In this document: in pieces, positions 1 to 9,094 of the stretch
How positions within the stretch are numbered: the stretch's first letter is position 1
How the letters are laid out: each line of letters begins with the position of its first letter
Notes under the pieces: generated by a model
Told to the model about the DNA's origin: nothing
What the model saw: only the letters and a program-made list of their open reading frames with translations
Database searches by the model: none
Position numbers and translations under genes: made by a program
NCBI RefSeq assembly: GCF_001592305.1
Contig: NZ_BCWR01000004.1
Location: forward strand, 186,001-250,000
Source: Hydrogenophaga taeniospiralis CCUG 15921
Lineage (GTDB): Bacteria > Pseudomonadota > Gammaproteobacteria > Burkholderiales > Burkholderiaceae_C
Direction of reading: 5' to 3'
Length of the DNA: 64,000 bases

Positions 1-3000
1 TGGAGTACTTCAAGTACATGGTGGACCTGCTCAGGAGCCGCGGCGGCGAACACATCCAGGTGTTCGGCGGCGGCGGTGGCGTGATCGTGCCGAGCGAAAT
101 CCGGGAACTGCAGGACTACGGTGTGGCGCGCATCTACAGCCCCGAAGACGGCCAGCGCATGGGCCTGGCCGGCATGATCGGCGAGATGGTGATGCGCTGC
201 GACCGGGACCTCACGCCCTACGCGCCCACCACGCTGGGCGCCATCCAGGGCCACGGCGAAATGCACTGGCGCGCGCTGGCGCAGCTGATCACGGCGCTGG
301 AAAACCGGGAGGCGCCGGACGAAGGCAAGCCGGGCCGGCGGGGCGACAGCGCACCACGCATCGACCCGGCGCTGGTCGAAGCGATCCGCACCGAAGCCGC
401 CCACAAAAAAGTGCCGGTGCTCGGCATCACCGGCACCGGCGGCGCGGGCAAGTCCAGCCTGACCGACGAGCTGATCCGCCGCCTGCGGCTGGACCAGGAA
501 GACCGCCTGCGCGTGGCCCTCATCAGCATCGACCCCTCGCGCCGCAAAAGCGGCGGCGCCCTGCTCGGCGACCGCATCCGCATGAACGCGATCGCGCCCT
601 GGGCCACCACGCCGGGCGCCACGCGCGCCGCACTGCCCGGTGGCAACCCGGACAACGGCCAACGCGTGTTCATGCGTTCGCTGGCCACACGCGATTTCGG
701 CAGCGAGATCAGCGCGGCCCTGCCCGACGCAGTGGTGGCCTGCAAGGTGGCGGGCTTCGACCTGATCGTGGTCGAGACCTCCGGCATCGGCCAGGGCGAC
801 GCGGCCATCGTGCCGCACGTGGACGTGCCCATGTATGTGATGACCCCCGAGTTCGGCGCCGCCAGCCAGCTTGAAAAGATCGACATGCTCGACTTCGCGG
901 AGTTCATCGCCATCAACAAGTTCGACCGCAAGGGCGCCAGCGACGCGCTGCGCGACGTGGCCAAGCAGGTGCAGCGCAACCGCGAGGCCTGGACCACGCC
1001 GGCCGAGCAGATGCCGGTCTTCGGCACCATGGCCGCGCGCTTCAACGACGACGGCGTGACCGCGCTCTACCAGGCGCTCAAGCCCCGTCTGATGGCGCTG
1101 GGCCTGCCGCTGCGTGAGGGCCGGTTGCCCCAGGTCGCGGTGCGCCACAGCACCAACCAGAGCCCCATCGTGCCGGCCGCGCGCACGCGCTACCTGGCCG
1201 AGATCAGTGACACGCTGCGGGGCTACAAGAAGAAGGCGCGCGAACAGGCCGCGCTCGCGCGCGAAATCCAGCAACTGCGCGAGGCCGCGCGCATGCTCAG
1301 CGTGGCCAAGCCCCACCGGCCCAAGGCCGCCGAAGCCGCCATCGACCTGGCCCAGGAACGCGAGCTGGCGCAGGACCCGGCCGCGCGCAAGCTGCTGGCC
1401 CAGTGGCCCGACATGCAGAAGGCCTACGCGGGCGACGAGTACGTGGTGAAGATCCGCGACAAGGAGATCCGCACCGCGCTCACCACGAAGTCGCTCAGCG
1501 GCACCTCCATCCGCAAGGTAGCCCTGCCGCAGTACGAAGACCACGGCGAGATCCTCAAGTGGCTGATGCTGGACAACGTGCCCGGCAGCTACCCCTACAC
1601 CGCCGGCACCTTCGCCTTCAAGCGCGAAGGCGAAGACCCGACCCGCATGTTCGCGGGCGAGGGCGACGCCTTCCGCACCAACCGCCGCTTCAAGCTGCTG
1701 TCCGAAGGCATGCCCGCCAAGCGCCTGTCCACCGCATTCGACTCGGTCACGCTCTACGGCAACGACCCCGACCCGCGGCCCGACATCTACGGCAAGGTGG
1801 GCAACTCGGGTGTAAGCATCGCCACGCTGGACGACATGAAGGTGCTCTACGGTGGCTTCGACCTGTGCCACCCGGCCACCTCGGTTTCCATGACCATCAA
1901 CGGCCCGGCGCCGAGCATCCTGGCGATGTTCATGAACACCGCCATCGACCAGAACGTCGAGAAGTTCAAGGCCGACAACGGCCGCGAGCCGACCGACACC
2001 GAAGCGCAGAAGATCCGCGAGTGGGTGCTGGCCAACGTGCGCGGCACAGTGCAGGCCGACATCCTGAAAGAGGACCAGGGCCAGAACACCTGCATCTTCA
2101 GCACCGAGTTCTCGCTCAAGGTCATGGGCGACATCGCGGAGTATTTCGTGCACCACGACGTGCGCAATTTCTACTCGGTGTCGATCAGCGGCTACCACAT
2201 CGCCGAAGCCGGCGCGAACCCGATCAGCCAGTTGGCCTTTACGCTGAGCAACGGCTTCACCTTCGTAGAAGCGTATCTCGCGCGCGGCATGCACATCGAC
2301 GACTTCGCGCCCAACCTCTCCTTCTTCTTCAGCAACGGCATGGACCCGGAGTACACCGTGCTCGGCCGCGTGGCGCGCCGCATCTGGGCCGTGGCGATGA
2401 AGGAAAAGTACGGCGCCAACGAGCGCAGCCAGAAGCTGAAGTACCACATCCAGACCAGCGGCCGCAGCCTGCACGCGCAGGAAATCCAGTTCAACGACAT
2501 CCGCACCACGCTGCAGGCGCTGATCGCGATCTACGACAACTGCAACTCGCTGCACACCAATGCGTTCGACGAGGCCATCACCACGCCCACGGAAGACTCG
2601 GTGCGCCGCGCGATGGCGATCCAGCTCATCATCAACCGCGAATGGGGCCTGGCCAAGAACGAGAACCCCAACCAGGGCAGTTTCATCATCGAGCAGCTGA
2701 CCGAGCTGGTGGAGGAAGCGGTGCTGGCCGAGTTCGAGAAGATCGCCGAACGCGGCGGCGTGCTGGGTGCGATGGAAACCGGCTACCAGCGCGGCAAGAT
2801 CCAGGACGAGAGCATGCACTACGAGATGCTCAAGCACACGGGCGAATACCCCATCATCGGCGTCAACACCTTCCGCAACCCGCACGGCGACGCGGTGATG
2901 GACAAGCTGGAGCTCGCGCGCTCCACCGACGAAGAAAAACAAAGCCAGCTCCAGCGCCTGGCCGGCTTCCACGCCCGCCACGCGGCCGAAGCCCCGGCCA

Positions 3001-3140
3001 TGCTGCAGCGCCTGCAGCAGGCGGTGATCGAGAACCGGAACGTGTTCGAGGTGTTGATGGACGCCGTACGCTGCTGCTCGCTCGGCCAGATCACCGGCGC
3101 GCTGTTCGCCGTGGGCGGTCAATACCGGCGCAATATGTGA
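1..3140 (+). CDS. icmF: Fused isobutyryl-CoA mutase IcmF, 5' end cut by window
   Basis: Adenosylcobalamin-dependent interconversion of isobutyryl-CoA and n-butyryl-CoA, with a built-in G-protein chaperone. The frame is open to base 3, so the N-terminal part of the B12-binding domain, including its DxHxxG motif, lies outside the window. Visible are the end of the B12 domain ([13 protein letters not shown]), then a MeaB-like GTPase with P-loop GTGGAGKSS near residue 144, [20 protein letters not shown] and NKFD. The long C-terminal mutase domain has [17 protein letters not shown] and [12 protein letters not shown]. About 1,045 residues are present; IcmF proteins run to about 1,090. The fused order B12-GTPase-mutase separates it from methylmalonyl-CoA mutase. 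Substrate preference within the IcmF family (isobutyryl versus pivalyl) cannot be read here. Confidence 0.93.
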   Translation, partial: EYFKYMVDLLRSRGGEHIQVFGGGGGVIVPSEIRELQDYGVARIYSPEDGQRMGLAGMIGEMVMRCDRDLTPYAPTTLGAIQGHGEMHWRALAQLITALENREAPDEGKPGRRGDSAPRIDPALVEAIRTEAAHKKVPVLGITGTGGAGKSSLTDELIRRLRLDQEDRLRVALISIDPSRRKSGGALLGDRIRMNAIAPWATTPGATRAALPGGNPDNGQRVFMRSLATRDFGSEISAALPDAVVACKVAGFDLIVVETSGIGQGDAAIVPHVDVPMYVMTPEFGAASQLEKIDMLDFAEFIAINKFDRKGASDALRDVAKQVQRNREAWTTPAEQMPVFGTMAARFNDDGVTALYQALKPRLMALGLPLREGRLPQVAVRHSTNQSPIVPAARTRYLAEISDTLRGYKKKAREQAALAREIQQLREAARMLSVAKPHRPKAAEAAIDLAQERELAQDPAARKLLAQWPDMQKAYAGDEYVVKIRDKEIRTALTTKSLSGTSIRKVALPQYEDHGEILKWLMLDNVPGSYPYTAGTFAFKREGEDPTRMFAGEGDAFRTNRRFKLLSEGMPAKRLSTAFDSVTLYGNDPDPRPDIYGKVGNSGVSIATLDDMKVLYGGFDLCHPATSVSMTINGPAPSILAMFMNTAIDQNVEKFKADNGREPTDTEAQKIREWVLANVRGTVQADILKEDQGQNTCIFSTEFSLKVMGDIAEYFVHHDVRNFYSVSISGYHIAEAGANPISQLAFTLSNGFTFVEAYLARGMHIDDFAPNLSFFFSNGMDPEYTVLGRVARRIWAVAMKEKYGANERSQKLKYHIQTSGRSLHAQEIQFNDIRTTLQALIAIYDNCNSLHTNAFDEAITTPTEDSVRRAMAIQLIINREWGLAKNENPNQGSFIIEQLTELVEEAVLAEFEKIAERGGVLGAMETGYQRGKIQDESMHYEMLKHTGEYPIIGVNTFRNPHGDAVMDKLELARSTDEEKQSQLQRLAGFHARHAAEAPAMLQRLQQAVIENRNVFEVLMDAVRCCSLGQITGALFAVGGQYRRNM

Positions 3141-3165
3141 GGCTTTGCCGCTTTCAGCGGGTTGA

Positions 3166-3206
3166 TTGACCGGGGTCAAGTGGCCCGCCGGCCGGGTGGA
3201 TAGCAT
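3166..3206 (+). promoter_or_regulatory. FNR/Anr-type site and -10 box before the cytochrome c gene
   Basis: A perfect inverted repeat TTGACCGGGGTCAA lies at 3166-3179, matching the TTGAC-N4-GTCAA form of FNR/Anr/Dnr sites. A TAGCAT box at 3201-3206 could be a -10 element. Its start point near 3213 would put the site centre about 40.5 bp upstream, the class II FNR position. The transcript would then begin only about three bases before the ATG at 3216. Regulation by oxygen or nitrogen oxides is inferred. Confidence 0.6.
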
Positions 3207-3215
3207 CTTCAATAC

Positions 3216-3878
3216 ATGAACATCACCCCATCCCTTCACGCCGCCCTCGGCATGGTGCTCGCCCTGGTCTGTGGCACGGCGGTGGCCCAGGCAAGCCCTG
3301 GCACCCCGCCCGCCGGCACGCTCGAAGAGCGCCTGAACGTCATCCTGCAGGACCCACAGCAAGTGGAAACCTATGCCCGCATGGGGCAGAAGGTTTCGCT
3401 GTTCTGCGCCAACTGCCACGGCGACGGGGGCAACAGCGTCAAGAGCGACGTGCCCAACCTCGCCGGCCAGAACCCGACCTACCTGTTGACCCAGGTGCGC
3501 CAGTTCGCCGACGGCAGCCGCCGCTACGAATTCATGGAACGGCTGATCAAAGCCATGTCGGTGGACGAACGGCTGGGCGTGGCGGTGTACTACGCGCGCC
3601 AGTCCGTCAAACCCCAGCCGGTGCACGATGCGGCGTTGGTGGCCGAGGGCAAGAAGTACTACGACAAGGTCTGCTGGCGCTGCCACGGTGAACAGGGCCG
3701 CGGCAGCGAGTCCTTCGCCCGTGTGGCCGGACAGCAGACGGACTACCTCACCCAGACCCTGAAGAACTACCGCGGCAGCGTCGGCACCCGCGTCAACCCG
3801 CTCATGACCGCCAACACACGGCAGATGACAGACGCCGACCTGCGCGCGGTCGTGGCCTACGTGTCCTCGATGCGCTGA
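3216..3878 (+). CDS. Dihaem c-type cytochrome (cytochrome c4-like)
   Basis: Periplasmic electron carrier of 220 residues. An N-terminal hydrophobic signal segment (residues 10-26, ending VAQA) is followed by two cytochrome c domains. Haem motifs are CANCH at residues 64-68 and CWRCH at 152-156. Each half carries the family pattern of PNLAGQ or VAGQQ followed by YL..Q, and a distal Met can be found in each half. Two similar domains of about 90 residues are typical of cytochrome c4, which passes electrons from the bc1 complex to terminal oxidases or denitrification enzymes. It stands alone, 75 bp after icmF, behind an FNR-type palindrome, which fits use under low oxygen. Its partner is not in the window. 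Confidence 0.85.
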   Translation: MNITPSLHAALGMVLALVCGTAVAQASPGTPPAGTLEERLNVILQDPQQVETYARMGQKVSLFCANCHGDGGNSVKSDVPNLAGQNPTYLLTQVRQFADGSRRYEFMERLIKAMSVDERLGVAVYYARQSVKPQPVHDAALVAEGKKYYDKVCWRCHGEQGRGSESFARVAGQQTDYLTQTLKNYRGSVGTRVNPLMTANTRQMTDADLRAVVAYVSSMR

Positions 3879-3942
3879 CGCGCGCTGCGGCACAGCACCC
3901 CTGCACACGCGGGGGCTGACCTGTTGGCGGCAGAATAGCGCC

Positions 3943-4872
3943 ATGCAACACCACATCAGCCTCATCGGCGTGCCCACCGACATTGGTGCGGGCGCGCGCG
4001 GCGCTTCCATGGGCCCCGAAGCGCTGCGGGTGGCGGGTATCCGCAGCGTGCTGGAGAGCCACGGCCTGGACGTGCTCGACCGGGGCAACCTGAGCGGTCC
4101 GCCCAACCCCTGGCTGGCGCCCGCCGAGGGCTACCGGCATCTGGCCGAGGTGGTCGAATGGAACCAGACCCTGCACGAGGCCGTGCGGGCGGAGCTGGCG
4201 CAGGCCCGCATGCCCATCGTGCTCGGCGGTGACCACTGCCTGGGCCTGGGCTCCATCAGCGCGGTGGCCCGGCACTGCCGCGAGACCGGCAAAAAGCTGC
4301 GCGTGCTCTGGCTCGACGCGCACGCCGACTTCAACACCGCCGCGCTCACCCCCAGCGGCAACATCCACGGCATGCCGGTGGCGCTGCTGTGTGGGCATGG
4401 CCCGGCGCCACTCACCGGCATCGGCGGCACCACGCCCGCCATCGACGCCGGCGTGGTGCGCCAGATCGGCATCCGCAGCGTGGACGCGGGCGAAAAACGA
4501 CTGGTCCACGAGGCCGGCCTGGAAGTGTTCGACATGCGCTACATCGACGAGATGGGCATGCGCCACACCATGGAGCAGGCGCTCATGGGCATGGATCACA
4601 ACACCCACCTGCACGTGAGTTTCGACGTGGATTTCCTTGACCCCGAGATCGCCCCCGGCGTGGGCACCACCGTGCCCGGCGGCCCGACCTACCGCGAAGC
4701 GCAGCTGTGCATGGAGATGATCGCCGACACCGGACGCCTGGCCTCCCTCGACGTGATGGAGCTCAACCCGGCGCTGGATGTGCGCAACCGCACGGCCGAA
4801 CTCGCGGTCGACCTGATCGAAAGCCTGTTCGGCAAATCGACGCTGATGCGCAAGACCGCGCCCCGCGCCTGA
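3943..4872 (+). CDS. rocF: Arginase
   Basis: Hydrolyses L-arginine to ornithine and urea using a two-manganese centre. The protein has 309 residues, normal for the ureohydrolase family. Metal ligands are visible: GGDHCLGLG (His98), DAHADFNT (residues 125-132) and SFDVDFLDP (residues 226-234). GVPTDIGAGARGASMGPEALR at the N-terminus and the PGG motif after the last metal site are of the arginase type rather than agmatinase. It lies 19 bp before a LysE-family exporter gene in the same direction. A shared role in basic amino acid catabolism and export is plausible but not shown. Confidence 0.93.
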   Translation: MQHHISLIGVPTDIGAGARGASMGPEALRVAGIRSVLESHGLDVLDRGNLSGPPNPWLAPAEGYRHLAEVVEWNQTLHEAVRAELAQARMPIVLGGDHCLGLGSISAVARHCRETGKKLRVLWLDAHADFNTAALTPSGNIHGMPVALLCGHGPAPLTGIGGTTPAIDAGVVRQIGIRSVDAGEKRLVHEAGLEVFDMRYIDEMGMRHTMEQALMGMDHNTHLHVSFDVDFLDPEIAPGVGTTVPGGPTYREAQLCMEMIADTGRLASLDVMELNPALDVRNRTAELAVDLIESLFGKSTLMRKTAPRA

Positions 4873-4891
4873 CGGCACACCGGCACCCACC

Positions 4892-5530
4892 ATGACCCTG
4901 CAACTGCTGCTGGCCTACAGCCTCATCACCTGGCTCACCGCCGCCACGCCGGGGCCGGCCGTGCTGCTGGCACTGCGCAACGGCGCCACGCGCGGTTTTC
5001 GCGCCGGGCTGTACTCCACCCTGGGCAACCAGATCGGGCTGTTGCTGCTGGCCGGTGCCTCCATCCTCGGTCTCGGTGTGATCCTGCACACCTCGGCCTG
5101 GCTGTTCACGCTGGTGAAATGGGTGGGCGCGGCCTACCTCGTGTTCCTGGGCTGGCGCATGCTGCGCTCGCGCGACGGGCTGGACCTGGGCAGCGCAACC
5201 CAGGGCGACGCGCCACCGGCCAGCGACGCGCAGATGCTGCGCCTGGGCCTGTGGGTCTCGCTCACCAACCCCAAGGCCATCCTGTTCTTTGGCGCGCTGT
5301 TCCCGCAGTTCGTGCAGCCCGAACAGCCCCTGCTGCCACAGTTCGCCACGCTGGTGTCGCTCAGCGTGTGCGCCTCGGTGTCGTGCCTGCTCACCTACGT
5401 GTGGCTGGCCAGCCGCGCACGGCGCTGGCTGCAGCGGCCGCGCGCCGCGCTGTGGATCAACCGCGTCGCGGGCAGCGTGTTCATAGGCTTCGGCCTGGTG
5501 CTGGCCGGATTGCGCCGAGCGCCTGCCTGA
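4892..5530 (+). CDS. LysE/RhtB-family amino acid exporter
   Basis: Inner-membrane exporter of 212 residues with about six hydrophobic segments. The family signature TPGPAVLLALRNGATRGFRAG occupies residues 18-38 and a second conserved stretch is SLTNPKAILFFGALFPQF. Families of this kind export lysine, arginine, homoserine, threonine or leucine. It starts 19 bp after the arginase stop, so the two are probably cotranscribed and an arginine- or ornithine-related substrate is a reasonable guess. A minus-oriented intergenic repeat follows the stop codon. Confidence 0.88.
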   Translation: MTLQLLLAYSLITWLTAATPGPAVLLALRNGATRGFRAGLYSTLGNQIGLLLLAGASILGLGVILHTSAWLFTLVKWVGAAYLVFLGWRMLRSRDGLDLGSATQGDAPPASDAQMLRLGLWVSLTNPKAILFFGALFPQFVQPEQPLLPQFATLVSLSVCASVSCLLTYVWLASRARRWLQRPRAALWINRVAGSVFIGFGLVLAGLRRAPA

Positions 5531-5553
5531 ATCCGGCGCGCCTGACCCCAACC

Positions 5554-5646
5554 GAGAATGCCGTGGAACCGGCTTCGCCGGGCCACAGGCATTGCCCCTT
5601 GAGGGGCTGAGCTGGCTACACGCAGTGAGCCAGCGATGGGGGTGGG
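5554..5646 (-). repeat. Family A intergenic repeat, variant with long spacer
   Basis: On the minus strand it reads CCCCCATCGCT, then about 25 bases, then AGCCCCTCAAGGGGCAATGCC, then GGCCCGGCGAAGCCGGTTCC and GGCATTCTCGG. It contains nested hairpins (CCGGCgaaGCCGG and AGCCCCTcaAGGGGC-type arms). It lies in sense orientation downstream of the minus-strand gene ending at 5654. A near copy of the same variant is at 23925-24018. Confidence 0.8.
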
Positions 5647-5653
5647 ATGTGAC

Positions 5654-5953
5654 TCAGCTCTTGCTCACAAGCTCCAGGTGCTCGACCACGGGTGGTTGAG
5701 CAAAGAACGGGCCGACGATGGCGCGCCATTCGGCGAACGCGGGCGACTGGCGGAAACCCACCATGTGGTCTTCCAGCGTGTCCCAGTAGATGGTGAGGAT
5801 GTAGCGCCCCGGGCTCTCGATGCTGCGGTTGACCTTGTAGCCCTGAAAGCCCTTGGACAGGGCGATCACGGTGCTGGCGGCACGGGTGATGGCGGCTTCA
5901 AAGTCGGCGGCCCGGGCGGGGTCGATGCGGAGGTCGGCGTGTTCAAGAATCAT
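5654..5953 (-). CDS. ABM-fold (antibiotic biosynthesis monooxygenase-like) small protein
   Basis: A 99-residue single-domain protein starting MILEHADLRIDPARAADFEAA. The dimeric ferredoxin-like alpha/beta fold of the ABM superfamily is suggested by the opening strand, the helix with DFEAAITRA, the central G-FQGYKVNRSIE strand, YILTIYWDTLEDHMVGFRQS and the terminal PPVVEHLELV strand. The family includes haem-degrading and quinol-oxidising monooxygenases and many proteins of unknown reaction. The longer frame running upstream to 6106 translates the repeat element, so the ATG at 5953 was chosen. The reaction is unknown. Confidence 0.8.
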   Translation of the reverse strand: MILEHADLRIDPARAADFEAAITRAASTVIALSKGFQGYKVNRSIESPGRYILTIYWDTLEDHMVGFRQSPAFAEWRAIVGPFFAQPPVVEHLELVSKS

Positions 5954-5964
5954 GTGGTGGAGGC

Positions 5965-6043
5965 TCCCCCTGCGCCGCTTCGCGTCACCCCCCAGGGGGG
6001 CGATGCCGGTGGCCCGGCAAAGCCGGTTCCACGGCATCCTCGG
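5965..6043 (+). repeat. Family A intergenic repeat
   Basis: Plus-oriented copy: CCCCCTGCGCCGC, then TCACCCCCCAGGGGGGCGATGCC, then GGCCCGGCAAAGCCGG, then TTCCACGGCATCCTCGG. The outer GATGCCGGTGG and CCACGGCATC arms pair around the CCGGCaaaGCCGG hairpin. Unusually there is no plus-strand gene just before it; it faces the minus-oriented copy at 6101-6178. Confidence 0.85.
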
Positions 6044-6100
6044 TTCAGGCACGCGCGCCGGGGAAGAGGTTTGAAAACATGGGAGGGAGAGCGTAACCCA

Positions 6101-6178
6101 GAACACCGCAGGGCCGGCTTTGCCGGACTGCAGGTGTTGCCCCCCTCAGGGGTGTGGCGCGAAGCGGCGCGGGGGGTG
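6101..6178 (-). repeat. Family A intergenic repeat overlapping the GMC gene 3' end
   Basis: Minus-oriented copy with the same blocks (CCCCCCGCGCCGCTTCGCG, a C/G-run hairpin, CCGGCAAAGCCGG). Its first third lies inside the minus-strand GMC oxidoreductase gene and encodes that protein's last residues (PPRRFAPHP). It forms a large inverted pair with the copy at 5965-6043. Confidence 0.8.
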
Positions 6179-7789
6179 GTCCTCGTGCATCATGTCCACC
6201 GCCTTCTCGGCCATCATGATCACCGGCGCGTTCGTATTGCCACCCACCACGCTGGGCATGACGGAGGCGTCCACCACCCGCAGGCCCGCCACGCCGTGCA
6301 CCCGCAGGCGCGCGTCCACCACCGCCGCGCCGTCCGGGCCCATGCGGCAGGTGCCCACCGGGTGGTAGATGGTGTCGGCGTGGTTGCGGATGAACTGCTC
6401 GATCTGCGCGTCGCTTTGCGCTTCAGCCGACGCCTTGGACTCCATGCCGCCGTGGCGCGCGAGCGCGGGTTGCTGCAGCAGCTCGCGCATGCACTTGAAG
6501 CCCCGCACCAGGCGTGCCGTGTCGTCCGCGTCCTGCAGAAAGGCCGGGTCGATCAGCGGCGCCACCTGCGGATCGGCGCTGGCCAGGCGCAGCGTGCCGC
6601 GGCTCCTGGGGCGCAGCAGGCAGACGTGGCAGGAATACCCATGGCCCAGCACCGTCTTGCGGCCATGGTCCACCAGCTTGCCCACCACGAAGTGCAGTTG
6701 CAGGTCGGGGATGGGTTCCTCGGGGCTGCTCTTGATGAAACCGCCGGCTTCGGCGAAGTTGGTGGTGAGCGGGCCGCTGCGCTGGCGCCGCCACTCGAAG
6801 AGGCCTTTGACCATGTTCACCACGCCGGTCCAGGACAGACCGAACAGCTCGGTGAGCTTGGGCGCGTTAACCACCATCACCACGTCGGGGTGGTCGTGCA
6901 GGTTGGCGCCCACACCGGGCAGGTCGTGCACCACACCGATGCCGTGTTCGCGCAGGTGCGCCGCCGGGCCGATGCCCGAGAGCATGAGCAGCTGCGGCGA
7001 GCCAAACGCGCCGGCACTCAGCACCACCTCGCCACCGGGTTTCAGGCGCAGGCTCTGCAAGGCGCCGCGCCCGGCATCGGGCCGGTATTCGACGCCCACG
7101 GCACAGGGCCGGCCGTCCACCACCTCGGTGAGCACCCGCGTGGTCAGCGCGCCCGTGATCACGTTCAGATTCGGCCGGTTCAGGTGCGGCGTCAGGTAGG
7201 CCTTGGCGGCACTGAACCGTTCGCCGTTCTTGTGCGTCACCTGGTAGGGGCCGATACCCTCCTGCTCGGGGCCGTTGAAGTCGTTGTTCAGCCGGTAGCC
7301 CGCCTGCTGGCCGGCTTCCATGAAGGCGGGCAGAAATGGGTTGGGCGAACGCAGGTCCATCACGTTCAGCGGCCCGCCCTGGCCGTGCAGCGCGTCGGCG
7401 CCGCGCTCGTTGTGTTCGGCGCGTTTGAAGTACGGCAGCACGTCGGCGAAGGACCAGCCCGGGTTGCCTTCGGCGGCCCAGGCGTCGTAGTCGCTGGCGT
7501 GGCCGCGCGCGTAGATCATGGCGTTGATGGAACTGGAGCCGCCCAGCACCTTGCCACGGGGCTGGTAACCGCGCCGGCCGTTGAGTCCCGGCTGGGGCAC
7601 GGTGGCCAGGCCCCAGCCGTTGAGCTCGTACTTGGCCATCACGGCCAGCCCCGCCGGGCAGTGGATGAGCACGTTCTTGTCGGCGGGGCCGGCTTCGAGC
7701 AGGGCCACGCGGACCTGCGGGTCTTCGCTCAGGCGCGAGGCCAGCACACAGCCGGCGGAACCGCCGCCCACGATAAGGTAGTCGTACAT
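6146..7789 (-). CDS. GMC-family FAD-dependent alcohol/choline dehydrogenase-like oxidoreductase
   Basis: A 547-residue flavoprotein. The N-terminal FAD-binding motif [17 protein letters not shown] lies at residues 7-23. The GMC signature [16 protein letters not shown] is at 81-96 and the C-terminal catalytic HPVGTCRMG is near residue 480. The second conserved active-site position reads GGNTNAP, so it has Asn there as in choline- and alcohol-dehydrogenase-like members. The start at 7789 ([10 protein letters not shown]) fits the family; the longer frame adds a non-homologous 27 residues. The reading frame ends inside an intergenic repeat, whose codons give the last nine residues. The substrate is an unidentified alcohol. 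Confidence 0.88.
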   Translation of the reverse strand: MYDYLIVGGGSAGCVLASRLSEDPQVRVALLEAGPADKNVLIHCPAGLAVMAKYELNGWGLATVPQPGLNGRRGYQPRGKVLGGSSSINAMIYARGHASDYDAWAAEGNPGWSFADVLPYFKRAEHNERGADALHGQGGPLNVMDLRSPNPFLPAFMEAGQQAGYRLNNDFNGPEQEGIGPYQVTHKNGERFSAAKAYLTPHLNRPNLNVITGALTTRVLTEVVDGRPCAVGVEYRPDAGRGALQSLRLKPGGEVVLSAGAFGSPQLLMLSGIGPAAHLREHGIGVVHDLPGVGANLHDHPDVVMVVNAPKLTELFGLSWTGVVNMVKGLFEWRRQRSGPLTTNFAEAGGFIKSSPEEPIPDLQLHFVVGKLVDHGRKTVLGHGYSCHVCLLRPRSRGTLRLASADPQVAPLIDPAFLQDADDTARLVRGFKCMRELLQQPALARHGGMESKASAEAQSDAQIEQFIRNHADTIYHPVGTCRMGPDGAAVVDARLRVHGVAGLRVVDASVMPSVVGGNTNAPVIMMAEKAVDMMHEDHPPRRFAPHP

Positions 7790-7959
7790 GTTGTTGGGTC
7801 TCCTGGGGCCGGCGCGGAAACGGCGGGTCACGCGGACCGCCGCGCCTAGCGACTGGCGGCAAGGTAGCACAGGCCCCGGGCGCGCGGGTAGGCGTGCCAG
7901 CCTAGACCAGACACCTGGGTGACCGCCCCGCCCCGGAACCCGGGCGGCGAAGGACCGAC

Positions 7960-7978
7960 AATGGCTTTTTTCGCCATT
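7960..7978 (+). promoter_or_regulatory. Inverted repeat upstream of the hydroxybutyryl-CoA dehydrogenase gene
   Basis: AATGGC and GCCATT form a perfect 6-bp inverted repeat around a T-rich 7-base spacer, just before the AGGAG ribosome site at 7981-7985. It could be a repressor site or an mRNA hairpin in the leader. Confidence 0.35.
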
Positions 7979-7995
7979 TCAGGAGTGAACACCAC

Positions 7996-8847
7996 ATGAG
8001 CAGCATTCAAACCGTGGGCATCATCGGCTCGGGCACCATGGGCAACGGCATCGCGCAAGCCTGCGCCACCTGTGGCATCCGCGTCGTCATGATCGACATC
8101 GCGCAGGCCGCGGTCGACAAGGGCCTGGCCACCATCGCCGGCAGCCTGGACCGCCTGATCAAGAAGGAAAAGATGACCGCCGCCGACAAGGACGCGGCGC
8201 TCGCGCTGATCCAGGGCTCGACGAACTACGACGACCTCAAGGGCGCGCAGCTGGTGATCGAGGCCGCGACCGAAAACGAAGGCCTCAAGGTCAAGATCCT
8301 GCAGCAGCTCGACGGCCTGCTCGCGCCCGAGGTGATCGTGGCCACGAACACCAGCTCGATCAGCATCACCAAGCTGGCCGCCGCCACCCAGCGCCCCGAC
8401 CGCTTCATCGGCATGCACTTCTTCAACCCCGTGCCCATGATGGCGCTGGTGGAGATCATCCGCGGCCTGCAGACCAGCGACGCCACGCACGATGCCGTCA
8501 AGGCGCTGGCCGAGGCCCTGGGCAAGTCGCCCATCACCGTGAAGAACGCGCCCGGCTTCGTGGTCAACCGCATCCTGGTGCCCATGATCAACGAGGCCTT
8601 CTTCGTGCTGGCCGAAGGCCTGGCCACGCCGGAAGACATCGACGCGGGCATGAAGCTGGGCTGCAACCAGCCCATCGGCCCGCTGGCCCTGGCCGACATG
8701 ATCGGGCTGGACGTGTGCCTGGCGGTGATGAACGTCTACATGGCCGAGTTCAACGACAGCAAGTACCGCCCGGCGCCGCTGCTGAAGGAAATGGTGGCCG
8801 CGGGCTGGCTGGGTCGCAAGACGGGGCGCGGGGTATACACCTATTAA
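7996..8847 (+). CDS. 3-hydroxybutyryl-CoA dehydrogenase
   Basis: NAD(P)-dependent oxidation of 3-hydroxybutyryl-CoA, or the reverse, in short-chain fatty acid, polyhydroxybutyrate or butyryl-CoA metabolism. At 283 residues it is the usual stand-alone size. The Rossmann motif GIIGSGTMGNGIA is at residues 8-20. The catalytic stretch IGMHFFNPVPMMALVEII has the His-Glu pair, and NAPGFVVNRIL leads into the C-terminal domain with the terminal GRKTGRGVYTY. An AGGAG site sits 10 bases before the ATG. Its nearness to icmF (5 kb) may be chance. Hbd and PaaH are both possible names, so none is assigned. Confidence 0.93.
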   Translation: MSSIQTVGIIGSGTMGNGIAQACATCGIRVVMIDIAQAAVDKGLATIAGSLDRLIKKEKMTAADKDAALALIQGSTNYDDLKGAQLVIEAATENEGLKVKILQQLDGLLAPEVIVATNTSSISITKLAAATQRPDRFIGMHFFNPVPMMALVEIIRGLQTSDATHDAVKALAEALGKSPITVKNAPGFVVNRILVPMINEAFFVLAEGLATPEDIDAGMKLGCNQPIGPLALADMIGLDVCLAVMNVYMAEFNDSKYRPAPLLKEMVAAGWLGRKTGRGVYTY

Positions 8848-8930
8848 CCCCCCGCGCCGCCTGCGGCGTCACCCCCCAGGGGGCGATGCCTGTGGCCTGG
8901 CAAAGCCAGTTCCACGGCATCCTGGGTTCG
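8848..8930 (+). repeat. Family A intergenic repeat
   Basis: Begins with the base after the stop codon of the dehydrogenase gene, in sense orientation: CCCCCCGCGCCGCCTGCGGCG, ACCCCCCAGGGGGCGATGCC, GGCCTGGCAAAGCCAG, TTCCACGGCATCCTGGG. The central hairpin is CTGGCaaaGCCAG here instead of CCGGCaaaGCCGG. This is a paired base change that keeps the stem. Confidence 0.85.
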
Positions 8931-9001
8931 GGCACGTGCGCCGGAGGCTTGGTTGTTGGGCACGTGGGCCGGATGCCTGTCTTGCTTCTGCAGTTCATCG
9001 G

Positions 9002-9025
9002 AAGCCCGCTTCGGCGGGCTTTTTG
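9002..9025 (+). terminator. Rho-independent terminator
   Basis: AAGCCCGC, loop TTCG, GCGGGCTT, then a run of T. A textbook eight-pair stem and U-tract about 155 bp after the dehydrogenase stop, beyond the repeat, and before the hemerythrin promoter region. Confidence 0.85.
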
Positions 9026-9094
9026 TTTGCGCCAAATCAAGTTGCGGCAACGCCGCATTTTCATAATGGAAGCACCTTTTCTGGGGAGTTTCAT

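Noticed and set aside
5636..7849. A 737-codon plus-strand open frame opposite the GMC oxidoreductase gene
   Set aside because: Its translation is rich in His, Gly, Val and Arg without any family motif, typical of the antisense frame of a GC-rich gene. The minus-strand frame has full GMC motifs.
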